Shown here one piece after another: positions 24,480 through 36,699 of a DNA stretch of 64,000 nucleotides. The DNA comes from Nageia nagi (Eukaryota; Pinophyta): positions 122,512,001 through 122,576,000 of the forward strand of contig JBITNC010000001.1 in NCBI GenBank assembly GCA_050084985.1, given 5' to 3'. The notes under the pieces were generated by a model. The model was given only the letters and a program-made list of their open reading frames with translations, was not told where the DNA came from and did no database searches. Within the stretch, counting starts at the first letter, position 1. Each line of letters starts with the position of its first letter. Both the position numbers and the translations under genes were made by a program.

Positions 24480-26825
24480 ATACTTAAAAATGATTTTTTA
24501 ATAAATAAAAAATTGTTTTTTCTTAATTAATTTTTGATGGAAGTCAACATAATTTTTCAAGGATCCTGAGCTAGTATATAGTGCATGAACACTAGAAAAT
24601 GTGAATTCATCCATCTAATGCAACATTAGATCATTGTATTCCCTCAAAAATATTTAGAACCTCCTCATGAAGATTATTTTATGTATATTCTATAATCATT
24701 GCATTCCATGAGATGGTGTCTATCTTCTTCATTTTGTCAAATTGTAAATGATCAAATATTTATCATAATGATGTCAGAGTGAAAATTACTTCTTATAATA
24801 TATTTTTTTATGTTATGACCTCTTAGAAAGATGTTGAGTTGGCAGATGCTAAAAGAACACTTTAAAATGTTATTGAATTTGGTATGAATCCATTTAATTA
24901 GATTTTCTAAAAATACAAGAGAGCTTAAAAACCATGCCAAATCATTGTAATCAATGAACTCCATGAGACTTTATATTTATGCTTCATTTTGTTAAAAAGA
25001 TTTTCAACTTCCTTAAGAAGATATTATACTAAATCCATCTTACTTTTTTAAATTCATCTTTTGTAGGTGGCATGATTTTATAATATCCATTTTTCTCACC
25101 ATAAAGAATGAATATTCTTATCAAACAACAATGTTGAATTTTGACGTTAATTTGTTAATATTTAATAACAATTAAAGAAAATACTAAATTTTGCATGGAG
25201 ATTATTCAATTCATGTCTATTAGGGTTGTTATTAAAATTTCATGCAAAAGAAACCCTCATCTAATTATTTATCTATGAATGTCTATGAACCATTTTAAAG
25301 TGTAAAAAGTTATACATATAACAAAATGCTTCTAATGATTATTGAATTTAGTTTGAAACCTTATTATCATCAATAATCTTAGAAACTAATTCTAGTAAAG
25401 CCATAACCTCTACATCACTTATAATAACTTTTTTTATTATCTTGAAGATGTCTTCCATGTAAGACAAGTTTTTTTTAAAAGATATTCAAATGTATCTTTC
25501 TATATATGGGTACTAAGTACAATGTTGTTTCATAATTAATGTGTAAAATGTGGTTTCTTTCCATTTAATTATCAAGGTTTATTTATAAAAAATCATGGGT
25601 ATTATGCAATGCTTTAACTGTTGCCAGACATACATTGATATTACAATCTATTGTATTCATTCTTCTAATAATAGTTGTAAGAATGGATTTCACTTGATCT
25701 TATGCAAAAGCATATGACAATATCTGTCCAAAGACATATCCAAGAGTTATTTCTTCATGAATGTTTTTGTGAAAACACAATGTTGGAAAATCATGAATCA
25801 AAAAAATAAAATAATAATGAGAGTGATTATTAAATAAAAACTACTTTTCTATTCATTGATTCATTTTTCCTCCTTTTAATGCCAAAATATTGTATGAAAA
25901 AATATATCTCATTAGCATATACGAAATGGATTTAACATTGAATGGCTATGGTACCACCACACTCCTATATAACCTCAAAGGTTAGATGTTAATGTTAAAT
26001 AATCTCAAAATATAATTTTTTTATCTTTAAAATTTTGTAAAGCTAAGTGAAACAACCGACACACAACAAACACCAAATGAAGATGCACATTAAATATACC
26101 TACTAACAAATAACATAAACAACATATGGTATTCATAAATAACACTTAATTAAAATACGAAGCCCACAATTAATAAAGTGACATGAGAGTAATTCACTAA
26201 AATCAAACTCAATAGCTCATAACGATATTGAGTTAGCCTTATAGTATGAAAAAGTCAAGCGTCAAAATTAGGGGGGACGATTCTCATTTATAATATTTTG
26301 AGTAGGGTTTAAGGTTTTACTATGTTTAGAAGGTTAGAAAAGATACTATTTTAGTTAATAAGTTTGTGGGTTGGATGTTTCTAATTTAGTGCCCAAATTT
26401 TGGGGCTTAATCGAGTTGCTAGAGTTGCCAAAATGACTCTAGTAACTTTCTATTTATTTATTTATTTACATAATTACCAAGTTGCTTTGTGACCAAATAT
26501 GCTCACTCATGACCATGTTCCAATTGCCTATGACTAGGCCTAGTTGTGACTCTCCTAGTATCAAAAATAGGCTAAACATAATCCATTTTAAGATAATAAT
26601 GCCTATTTGGGTTAATGTTTTCACTTACCGACAACTGGGACATAATCACCTCCGATTGGGGCTAATTGCCCAAGATTGCTGTTTAGGCTAAATAATGCTT
26701 GCTTATGGAAAGGGGTTCACGTAAGCAATCATTTCAAATGTACTTAATGAGTTCTATCCAATAATGCACCCCTTATGTCATCTAGAGAGATTAGGTTTGA
26801 TATAAATCATTAAATCATTTAGCTA
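24480..26825. other. AT-rich stretch without recognised features
   Basis: No domain, RNA gene or LTR end was recognised. Open frames here (for example 24752-24964 minus and 26482-26691 plus) are short and show no family motif. Confidence 0.35.
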
Positions 26826-27042
26826 ATTAGGTTAAAGCATGTCCATTTGAGAAATGATGGTGTTTGTTTGAGGATAGATGATATCCTATTTGAGAATAAG
26901 AGATGTTTATTTATGGAAAAATTATATCCATTTACGAGGTAAATGATGTTTGTTTAAGGATGAACAATGTCTATTTTTGGATGAACAATGTCCATCTTGA
27001 GGATAAATAGTGTTCATCTTGAGGACAAATGATATCCATTTT
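26826..27042. repeat. Degenerate minisatellite, unit about 22-28 bp
   Basis: About eight imperfect units of the form GAGGATAAATGATGTCCATTT follow one another. Examples are TGAGGATAGATGATATCC, AAGGATGAACAATGTC and TTGAGGACAAATGATATCC. Confidence 0.65.
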
Positions 27043-27779
27043 TTTTGTGGCAACAAAGTTGTGTGCACTTGCACATAGTCGTGTAGCTTCTTATTTTAGG
27101 TGTCTATAGTAACAACAAAAATGAATCCTATTGATAAGTATTAGCTTGAAATTTAAATAAGTCCCTAATATAGTATAGGTAATTCAGGGTCAATTTGTAG
27201 GTGAGTAGTCCACAAGCTTAGGTATTAGGACCTACTTCATCATTTCATCATACTAGAGTAAATGCTTTAGAGATTTAGCCAATGAAATTTGTCATTTTGC
27301 TATTTACAATTATTCAAAATAAAAAATTTCTATTGTAAATATTTATCTCAGTATTCATCTTCAAGTATAATTCGATATAAAGCTAATATATTATAGCAAT
27401 GAGAGCAAAATCAACATAGAATTAGTGGTTAGTGAAGAAGGTCCAAATCATTGATGATCATTACCTTTAATTAGACTAAATGAGTGCAAATTAATTAAAT
27501 TTTTTTATTATTTCAAAGTATAAGGAACCCACTAAGATGCACCACTAAAGCCTATATGCAAACAAAGCCATACAAATAAATTTATGATTCTATCTTATTG
27601 TAAAAAGGATAAAAATTAAGGAACATAACTAATTTAGACTATAGATCATGAGTGCTTAAGTTTGTATCAATCTTTGTAGTCTAGTATGCTCATCAATATT
27701 CTGCCATAATTGCAATGTGATTCTTCTAATAATTATAATTTAAAATTAATTTTGAGTGAATCTTCAACTAACACCTTTC
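27043..27779. other. Gene-free AT-rich stretch
   Basis: Nothing recognisable was found on either strand. Confidence 0.3.
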
Positions 27780-28032
27780 CTGTTATGGCTTTTATATTCA
27801 ATAACAATGAGGTTTTTCTTCTTTGGTTGAGTATTATTATCCTTCACATCAACTTTGTAGACTTCTAGTGGCTTTATATTCTCCACATATTTTAGGCTAT
27901 GAGCCTCAAATAGAAAATAACCCTAATAATTGATATCCACCAAATGATTGAAAGTAAGAATCCCCATCTCCTTCATCATGCAAATCAATGCTTCATAGTA
28001 ACCATAATTATAACCTTGAAACATGACATCTA
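27780..28032 (-). pseudogene. Decayed unidentified reading frame
   Basis: On the minus strand about 80 codons read coherently from the start DVMFQGYNYGYYEALICMMK through VENIKPLEVYKVDVKD, interrupted once by TAG where CAG would encode Gln. A run of T ending in AG precedes it, resembling a splice acceptor. The family is not recognised. Codon use and amino-acid composition look protein-like, so a captured exon or a retroelement fragment is plausible. Confidence 0.35.
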
Positions 28033-29542
28033 AAAAAAATAAACAATAATATTGAAAGGCTCAAAAGGGGTACTCCTTCTAGCGCCAAAATAAATAAATT
28101 TTTAATCTAGATATTAGTGATCCATGATCTCTAACACTCATCTTGTTTCCTACCTTGTTTTCCTTATGATCCATTTTGGAATGCCAATAATTGACCTTAA
28201 ACGCTAGTGATCCTATGTAATTTTACCTTAGGCCACAATCATAGGTTTTCCCTAGGTAAAACTCACATAATCAATATTTTTCACCATCCACATTCCACCT
28301 AAGTCTAAGCTTTGGTATTTTACCTAACTTAGTGGTTTTGCACTATTCCTTATGTTTATTTTACCTAAATTTTGAAGCATATAAAAAATGTAGGATTTTA
28401 AACCCTACCTCTACCCTAAGAAGGTGACACCTCTATTAAAAAAGTACTCTATTATGGTGGTATCTCATTTACTTGTCTCTCCATCTATCACTCTCGGCAT
28501 ACCATCATCATAAGTTAAACCCTCAATTCTTAAAAAAAGTTCCAAGGTACAAAACATTAAGTTAGTCAGTTAATAATGAAATAAAAATTCACCTTTTTGG
28601 TTTTAAACCCTAGGACTTCATACACCTAATTTATCATCCAAAAATTATTTATGATCATATTCCAATAATTGGTAATCATATCCCTAATGATTTAATAACT
28701 ATACCAAAATAAAAAATAAAAACTTTGAAAAAATACACAAACATTATTAATACTTCAAAAGTTTGCTTCCTCAGCCAACAAAAAATACAAATTTGTAGAA
28801 GTTTTGCTAATGGGACACCTTAGCCATAGCATGTCATTTCATACACAATATTATTTATCTTATCTATCCACATGATTCACACATTGTTGTTTATGCTTTG
28901 AATTTACTATTGTAATGATACTACTATGATTTCTTAAATTATTAATTATTGATTAAGATAATAAGGAAACATAATATTGTATATATAATTACATGGTGGT
29001 TGTATTTATAAGAAATACAAACATGAAACTTTAAAATATATGTATGAACAACTTTTCAAGGCTTGAAACCCTATAACTTAGTATCATGTATGATCAATAT
29101 GTATTTGAATATGTTGTTATATTTATGAAATCAAACTATGAGAGATGATATAAATGATTAGTTCTAAGGAAAAAGATAAATAAATATTTCAAAAATTATA
29201 TTATACTAGGTTCAAATCATATATAATGGCCTTTAATATTTAGCCAAATATGACATAATTCCTAATATTACACAAATGGCTAGCTCATATACAATTAATA
29301 AGAAATGTAAGTAATTAGAGGAGGATATTCAACATGATGTATAAGACTTGTTTGGTGGATACTTATCATCATGAGAGTTTAAATATAAAATCCTTATAGC
29401 ATAAGTACATTTAATATCAATTAACCTCTTATTTGTTGTATAATAGTTATTCTTTCAAACTTTATGAGATAATCAATTAAAGTGAACTCCTTGATCATAA
29501 CTTAGAGAGTAAGTGTTTATACTTACATAAGGACTCAAGAGG
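28033..29542. other. AT-rich stretch without recognised features
   Basis: No coding or repeat signal could be supported. The stretch ends at the target duplication of the LTR element at 29548. Confidence 0.3.
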
Positions 29543-29547
29543 ATCTT

Positions 29548-29868
29548 TGTTATGAACAAAGTTCCCAAAATAGCATAAAATCACCAAAGAGAGAGCTCAA
29601 CGCATTGAATAAGAGATAAAATCTGTAATAAGCCACTTCGAGGGGGCAACCTCCTTTGTAATAAGCCACTTCGAGGGGGCAACTTCCTTTACATCACATC
29701 AATTACACAACAATAGACATCTTCAAATGATAATACCTCCTTAGTATATATAGGAGTCCAAGGGGTGCCACTACAATGAAAGGACACTAGCCGACATAAC
29801 AATAATAATGTAAGGAAATAATAATAACCATAGCCGACCTAACAATAATAATGTATAGGGACCTAACA
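29548..29868 (-). repeat. 3' LTR of the Gag-only element
   Basis: 321 bp. On the minus strand it starts TGTTAGGTCCC and ends TTTGTTCATAACA, with TGTTA/TAACA inverted ends. It contains a tandem pair of a 34-bp unit with AATAAGCCACTTCGAGGGGG and a second duplication around AACAATAATAATGTA. Confidence 0.95.
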
Positions 29869-29885
29869 TGCCCCTCTCCTTCAAA
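29869..29885 (-). promoter_or_regulatory. Polypurine tract
   Basis: The minus strand reads GAAGGAGAGGGGCA directly before the 3' LTR start TGTTAGG, the expected plus-strand DNA primer position. Confidence 0.85.
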
Positions 29886-29897
29886 AAAATGTTGTCC

Positions 29898-30824
29898 TCA
29901 ACATTTTAGTAGTTCTGGATGCTTCTGTAGAAATTTCTCATCTTCCCATGTGGAATATTCCGCCATTGCCATATTTTTACTTTCAACCTTCCTTGCCATC
30001 CTGAAAGCCATCTCTAAGGATGTTGGTTCAAATAGATGCACCTCATGTTGAATTTTATCCTTTAAGATTCCCATAAAGAGATCCAACAATCTATCATCTG
30101 GTATATCCTTCACTCTAAGACTCAACTTTTGAAATTGTTGAATGTGCTCCATCACTGAACCTTCTTGCCTTAGATTTATCAATTGAGTAAAGAAGGAATT
30201 ATTCTTAACATCCTCATGGTAGGCTATCAGTTCCTCTGTAAAAATGGACCAAGATATAATAGAACCCTTTTTACGTTCACAAAGCCATTGGTACCATACA
30301 ACCTGCTCAGGCTCTAGATACAAGGATGCAATAGTTACTTTTTGTGATGCTGGTACTTGGTGTAGATCAAAAAAGTGCTCCATTTGAAATATCCAAGTGA
30401 TGGGGTCCCTTCCATCAAACTTCCTCATGTCGATCTTGGGGATTTGGATTCCCCTTGAGAACCATGCTTGATTACTTCCATCAGTAGAAGCATATCCTCC
30501 TGAATTAGGCTTATTAATGAAGGGTTTATCTCCTTGAATAATATCATTATTTTCCTGATAACCCTGGGCCATATCAACATCTTTAGGAATCTTTCCCTCT
30601 GGGTTTTGTATGAGTTGAAAAATCTTTTCCATATATTGATCCATTTTAGTCACCAACTCTTTTGTCAAATCCCTTTTTAATTCCTCCATATCACCCTTTT
30701 TTACACACTCTTTAACCAATTCTTCCACTTGGGATATTCGAAAGAATATGTCTTCACTTTCTGCTATAGTCATGGATGAACCCTCTAGAGGTCTAGTTGG
30801 TGTAGCAATTTTTTTCGGTGGCAT
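29898..30824 (-). CDS. Intact Gag polyprotein of the non-autonomous LTR element
   Basis: 308 codons without interruption, starting MPPKKIATPTRPLEGSS and ending in a stop 13 bp before the purine tract. Residues 25-75 look coiled-coil-like. Residues about 125-270 form the retrotransposon gag (capsid-like) domain, with MRKFDGRDPITWIFQMEHFF, the WYQWLC core, ISWSIFTEELIAYHED and the closing DIPDDRLLDLFMGILKDKI. No zinc knuckle (CX2CX4HX4C) is present after the capsid domain, and the protein stops where pol would begin in an autonomous relative. An intact frame among decayed neighbours agrees with the near-identical LTRs. Assembly of virus-like particles is the expected family role. Confidence 0.93.
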   Translation of the reverse strand: MPPKKIATPTRPLEGSSMTIAESEDIFFRISQVEELVKECVKKGDMEELKRDLTKELVTKMDQYMEKIFQLIQNPEGKIPKDVDMAQGYQENNDIIQGDKPFINKPNSGGYASTDGSNQAWFSRGIQIPKIDMRKFDGRDPITWIFQMEHFFDLHQVPASQKVTIASLYLEPEQVVWYQWLCERKKGSIISWSIFTEELIAYHEDVKNNSFFTQLINLRQEGSVMEHIQQFQKLSLRVKDIPDDRLLDLFMGILKDKIQHEVHLFEPTSLEMAFRMARKVESKNMAMAEYSTWEDEKFLQKHPELLKC

Positions 30825-30834
30825 TTTGACTAAG

Positions 30835-31085
30835 TATTCTAGGGGGTCTCCCTATATACGCCAGGTACGTGGGAGCTCAATTCTGTGCTAGTGCTGTCTA
30901 ATGCACAACCGTTCGAAAAGGGCCCTTGCTAATATACTCGCGGTACATGAGGGAATCCTAAAGGACCTCTCTATATACCATGTACGTGCATGAGCATGAT
31001 GGCCTCTCTATATACTCAAAGGTACGTGAGAGAATCCAACAGTGGCCTAAGCGATATACTGCGAGTACGTTGTAGGAGACCACAA
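30835..31085 (-). repeat. Tandem repeats in the leader of the Gag-only element
   Basis: Four or five degenerate units of about 55-65 bp, each with TATATAC followed by GTACGTG and usually GAGGGAATCC or GAGAGAATCC (for example near 30850, 30940, 30972, 31010 and 31055). They lie between the primer site and the gag start. Confidence 0.7.
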
Positions 31086-31849
31086 TTCCTCGGGATGCAG
31101 TGCTGGCAAAGTAACGACAGCTCCTATGTTTAAAGATGCTAGAACACATCTATAACTAAAAGAATCTTCTCTTTATTTTCTTTCCAATAGCTTATGAATC
31201 ACCCCAAATAGACCTTCCAATCAAAATATATGCAAATTTAAAGAAATAAATAAATAAATTGTACCTTTTTAAATCGTGATTTGGAGACTATTCTATTATC
31301 CAACCTTCCAACTGATGTAAATATGAAATTTCGGCTCTTTAGAGTCTGAAATTTATACCTATGGTAGCCTCAGATGTCTTCTTTTCAATGCCACAGATTT
31401 CATCAAATTCTGATAGTCCAAGAGGAAATGACTACAATTTTCCCAAGATGTGCTGAGTTTTGGATTTTTTTAGAAGAGTGAACTTGTATGAAGTGCCTTG
31501 TGTTACCTGTTCATTCTTAGACCTTGAAAATTGTAACAGATAAACTTCAATATGTAACCTAACGAATCCAATAGGTCTCACCTATTTTAGAGCTGTAAAA
31601 CTTCAGATATACCCTTTTTAGCTAGAACACCTGTTTCCTACCTGCTTTTGAGACTACTCATAAACCTTAACTTCCCCTGAGTGTAACTCGAAAAATATAG
31701 CGAAGTAGATGCTGAAATTTGAACTGTAACTTCTTCGGTATGTATTCTAAAAACCCAATAAATTTCAGAATCTAAATCCTCACGAAAAAAAATTGGTAGA
31801 GAAAATTCCACGATGACTAGTTTTGAGCCTTGAAACCCTAGAATCGTCT
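31086..31849 (-). other. 5' leader of the Gag-only element
   Basis: About 760 bp between the primer site and the tandem repeats, without a supported ORF. The short frame 31638-31862 runs into the LTR and is not credible as a gene. Packaging and dimerisation signals would be expected here by analogy; none can be pinpointed. Confidence 0.5.
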
Positions 31850-31861
31850 GCTCTGATACCA
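31850..31861 (-). promoter_or_regulatory. Primer binding site, tRNA-iMet
   Basis: The minus strand reads TGGTATCAGAGC, exactly the plant initiator-Met primer site, two bases from the 5' LTR end. Confidence 0.95.
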
Positions 31862-31863
31862 AA

Positions 31864-32184
31864 TGTTATGAACAAAGTTCCCAAAATAGCATAAAATCAC
31901 CAAAGAGAGAGCTCAACGCATTGAATAAGAGATAAAATCTGTAATAAGCCACTTCGAGGGGGCAACCTCCTTTGTAATAAGCCACTTCGAGGGGGCAACC
32001 TCCTTTACATCACATCAATTACACAACAATAGACATCTTCAAATGATAATACTTCCTTAGTATATATAGGAGTCCAAGGGGTGCCACTACAATGAAAGGA
32101 CACTAGCCGACATAACAATAATAATGTAAGGAAATAATAATAACCATAGCCGACCTAACAATAATAATGTATAGGGACCTAACA
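31864..32184 (-). repeat. 5' LTR of the Gag-only element
   Basis: 321 bp, same ends as the partner LTR. The two differences seen are CAACCTCC here against CAACTTCC, and ATACTTCC here against ATACCTCC. Confidence 0.95.
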
Positions 32185-32189
32185 ATCTT

Positions 32190-32739
32190 AAAAGTAATTG
32201 ATAAAATAAAGTGCATCCTTACTAAAGGTTTGAATGACCCTAGATATCTTACAAAAAAAAAGATGGTTTTAAGAGAGGAATTAATTAAGTATATTACATA
32301 TTTTCTTAGCCTCCTTAGAAAGATCTTATTTTCTATAGAGAAATCAAGCATGCAAGTTTACTTACTCAATGAAAAATATAAGGGCCATGTATTTCAAAGT
32401 AATTTTTTTAAAATATTCTTGATACTTGAATTCTTCTAGCTTTCTTCTCACATTATGTTTCATCGGTATGACAATTCCTTAAAACAAAAATTACTCATCA
32501 ATCAATTCTCACATGCATTTCTAATTTTTCCATGATCCTATATATTATATTATATAGGATATGCATGGATTTAATAAAGAACTAGGTAAACTTTTTAAGA
32601 ATTTGATGGCCCTTTTATATGATATGAAAAATTTCTATGATTGAAAAACAAGAAATGCATGTGCGTACTATATATATATGTCATATTCTTGCATGATAAA
32701 GTTATCAATGTAAAGAATTGTAGCATCTAGAACATACTT
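32190..32739. other. AT-rich stretch, no features
   Basis: Overlapping short open frames on both strands (32103-32351 minus, 32167-32439 plus) start in or at the LTR and show no motif. Confidence 0.3.
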
Positions 32740-33800
32740 TTATAATATAGTTTTTGGTGTATATAGATACACATACTAGCATATCTACATAGATAATTTA
32801 ATATTTACATAATATTCATAAGAGTACCACTACAATATTTTCATGTCATACTTTTATAATATAGTTTTGTGTAATATAATAGTATCAAAATAATATTCAT
32901 GTCATTCTTTCATAACATAGTATAAGAAGATAGTATCCTTGCAATATGCATGACATACTTGCATAACATTGTCTTAGTTTATCTAGAAATATCACTGCAA
33001 TATTCATGTCATACCTACATAACATATGCACAAAGTAATATAACATTTATGATAGTACTCAATAATACTTATTTATAGTATAAGCATACTTGCATGACAA
33101 TATCATTCCAATGTTACTATAATTATTTTATCATCTAAGTTTTAAATAACATAATATGTATGATAGTACCAAAATTTATTCAAATTTTGAACACAATATA
33201 GTTTTATATACTATAATAGTATCATAACAATATCCATATCATTAATTCATAATGTAGTATAAGAAGATAGTATCCTTGCAATATGCATGAAATATTTGCA
33301 TAACATAGTTTTAGTTTATTTGAAAATATCATTGCAAGATTCATGTTAAACCTACATAACCATTTTTCAAATTACTATAGCATGTATGAAACCACCTAAT
33401 AATTCTCATGTATAGTCTAAGCATACTTGCATTATAATATCATTCTAATGTTAAAATCATTATCTCATCACCTAAGTTTGAAATAACATAACATGTATGA
33501 CAATACCAAAAACTTTTCAAGTCACATTTGCATAATTAATAGTATTAGTAAAATATATTTACATCATCTTAACATAGCATAGTTTTGATATAACATAACA
33601 TGCATGATGATAACAATCAATATTCATGTCATATTTTCATAATTGAAAATATCACTAAACAAATTTATATCATCTTAATATATCATAGATTTTGTACAAG
33701 TTAAAATTATCATTGTAATTATATTCATGGCATCTTTATATAACATGATGTTAATGTAACTTGACATTATCATCGCAATTACATTTATGTTATGTCCTTT
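32740..33800. repeat. Degenerate satellite-like array with a 337-bp higher-order unit
   Basis: Short blocks such as CATGTCATACTT, CATAACATAG and GTATGATAGTACC recur every several tens of bases. A larger unit starting GTATAAGAAGATAGTATCCT occurs at 32920 and again at 33257 with the same order of sub-blocks. Decay increases towards the right. Confidence 0.7.
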
Positions 33801-36699
33801 GAAGGAAGTTAATTTCTCTAGAATCATAGGACTAAGTCCAATAAATTTTTCTATATAGATATTATTACACTTGAAGTCTTTGAAAGGTATTTGGTTTTAA
33901 TTTTTTACGTACAAGTCAAAGAAGGAGTCAATCACACCATGGAACATGCAGTCTTGATCATCGATATAGTATCATTTTCTATCTTAAAAAATGATTACAT
34001 TATATCCTATGAGCTTAATTAGATAATTTGGATAAAGTTCACATTATGCTACATTTTAGTATGGGGTAAAAAAAATTCTTTCTAGTACTCTTATATGTTT
34101 TGTATTCTATAAAGTAATTAAATTTGTTCATCATCATCTTTATCTTCAAACTTTTGGCATGCTCTTGCATCTCACCTATCTCTAATGTGATAATGTCATA
34201 TTCATATGAGATAATATCTAATTGAAATAAAAGAGCAATTTCAAATGGCATAAAGATTAAGATTCAGTAGAATGGGAAGGTACTAAAAGATATATTTTAA
34301 TTCATTATATGGGATGAAACCCTTACCATCATGTGTTGAATTGTCACTCCATTCTAGAGGATATTGAATGAAAAATATGTCTAAGTTCATAGTATGTTGT
34401 ATTTCAATGTGGGGTATAAAAAGTACTTCATAGTACTCAAATAATTACAACCATGTAAAATATAGATCATTATAAAAACATTATCACAAAAGAGGAGTAA
34501 TATCCTATTATATAATGGTTATGGTGGTGATGTTGGTTATTTTTTATCTATGGTTGCATTGTTTCTTTAATTTAATCGTTACATATTTATTTACTTCATA
34601 CCATAAACATGAGAAGGGGCAAGTGGTTTTTTACAACTTTTTAAAAACCTCAAATAAGGTGAACTAATGGAACTATTTAACTCTAAAAAATCTTAACATA
34701 AAAGAATAAAAAACCTTATATGCATTCCATTGGCTTAATAATTTGTTACTCTTGTCTAGAATTGAAATGAGAAATGAGAACCTTTTCATCCAAAGCATAA
34801 AACATATCCCCTACCAAACCTATAATTATTTTATAAACATGATATTATTATAATTTATGAAAATATATTTCAATATAATTGTAGAATTTTGGTATATACT
34901 AAATAATTTCATGACGAATGGTATAATAAAGAGCACCTATGGCTAACATAGCTTCCTTATACAATATGGCACTTCTATAGGAAAATATTTGTAGCAATAG
35001 ATCCATCATTTGGTTAGCATATTAATGAATAATATATTTATTCCTTCTATTCCTTCTACTTTATGTTTAATTAAATACAATACCCCATATAACAAATGCC
35101 TATAAATCACCTTATTTCTCTCAATCACCTAATTAAGACATAATTTGGAGTTTCATTATTTGTTCTAATTTTCCCATTATAACAAAGAGTGACTAGAAAA
35201 TAATATTAGTAGTTTCCTAAGTATAAAACCTTATAATATCACTCAAAGTCTCATATTTAGATGTTGTGAGATGAGATTCAGAAATAATATAGCTATCCAT
35301 AGTTGTAAGGAGAATGTAGACACTAAAAAATAACACTTTTTTGAGTAGAGATATTTTTTATAACATTGATATGTTGTAATTCATTATTTGATTTATTCTT
35401 AATGTTTATTGTGGAAGATCAAACCACTCAAAATATCAAATTAGAGAAAAAAAGTGACTTAAACACAAAAAGGTGCAAAAGTGGGTATCTAGCTATATTC
35501 ACTTAATTTATCCAAGCAAGTATATAAATCAATCAAAAATTAGAAAATCCTTCTAATTCATTTGTAACTCTTGATTCATTTTGTCACATATTCTCTTATG
35601 ATTTTTACTCTCACAATTGTTGTTCCAAGATCATTGCTAGGGTTTGGATAAGTTTTGAAGGATTCAAAGTTTTCACCATAAAAATGCATCAAGATCATCA
35701 AAGCTTGAGTTCACATTGATGAGGTGAAATCTCCATGTAATTTATATGGTTGAATTGTTGAATTATTGTATGTATTGCATGTATTCAAGGTTTTTGTAGG
35801 GGTTGAAGGTAAAATAACCATGGAGAAGCTTGTGAAGACCTACATCATGTATCCTTCTCCAAATTATATGCATATAGTATGATATTTAGGGTAAAATCAT
35901 GATATCTTGCATTCTACCATTAGATTTATTGTTTGAATTCATACTAGCTTAAACATATATTGTGAACACTCATTGGATCTTATGGGTATCCTTGAATCTC
36001 ATTGATTCAAGGATATTTAAGGGCCTTTTCATTTAAAACATTTTAAGGTTTTCAAAGTTTGAAGTCTTAGATCTTGCATTTAGCCATCCAAACATGTAAA
36101 GGTTGGTTACATAATTTGAATACACCATTGAATTTATCTTAGAGATACATATATGAAAGCATTTTTACAATAGGCATACATTATTTTCTTATTATAAATG
36201 AATTAAGGGCTTGGGAGCTCACATACTATTTGAAGTGAAGAGACTCATTTCATGCTCACCTAGGTACCTAAAAGGGCCTATGTTTGGAGGTCCCCCTTCC
36301 CATTTAGATGTATTTAGGGTTTATTTACATTATTACAAAGTTTGAGCTTAATATTCCAAGATCTTAACTTACCTTTATCAAGATTTCTAACTAATGCTCA
36401 CTAAGTAAAGCAAAGTTGTGTAATTTGAAGTTTGTGTATGTATTTGAATTGTTTATACTAGTTAAACCAAATATAAAATGAATTTCAATGTACATTAAAT
36501 GGTAAACCTATCATGAAATAACTACACAACACCTTTTTCCTTTGATTTGCAAGTTTTGCTCATTTTTGGTGTATTCTTGAATTTTTTTATATTCACCCAC
36601 CTATGTGGGAAAAATAAGTAAAGCTTACCAAATTTATGACCAAATTTGAGTGATATTTTGATAGGAAATACTAAGAAGAGGGGAAAACTAGATCTAAGA
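33801..36699. other. AT-rich stretch without recognised features
   Basis: No domain or element end was recognised. The open frame 34039-34251 (minus) has no motif. Confidence 0.3.

Larger units (their letters stand above)
29543..32189 (-). mobile_element. Complete young non-autonomous LTR retrotransposon with Gag only (TR-GAG type)
   Basis: The element proper is 29548-32184 (2637 bp), flanked by perfect 5-bp target duplications ATCTT at 29543-29547 and 32185-32189. It has two 321-bp LTRs, an exact tRNA-iMet primer site, a purine tract and one intact Gag ORF, with no room for protease, RT or integrase (internal region 1995 bp). The LTRs show two differences in 321 bp by eye, both C/T, so insertion was recent. 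Terminal-repeat retrotransposons carrying only gag are known in plants as TR-GAGs. Mobilisation would need pol from a partner. The element is oriented on the minus strand. Confidence 0.93.

Noticed and set aside
29640-29710. Repeated GCCACTTCGAGGGGGCAAC units as a CRISPR-like array
   Set aside because: Only two units, identical in both LTRs of a plant retrotransposon.
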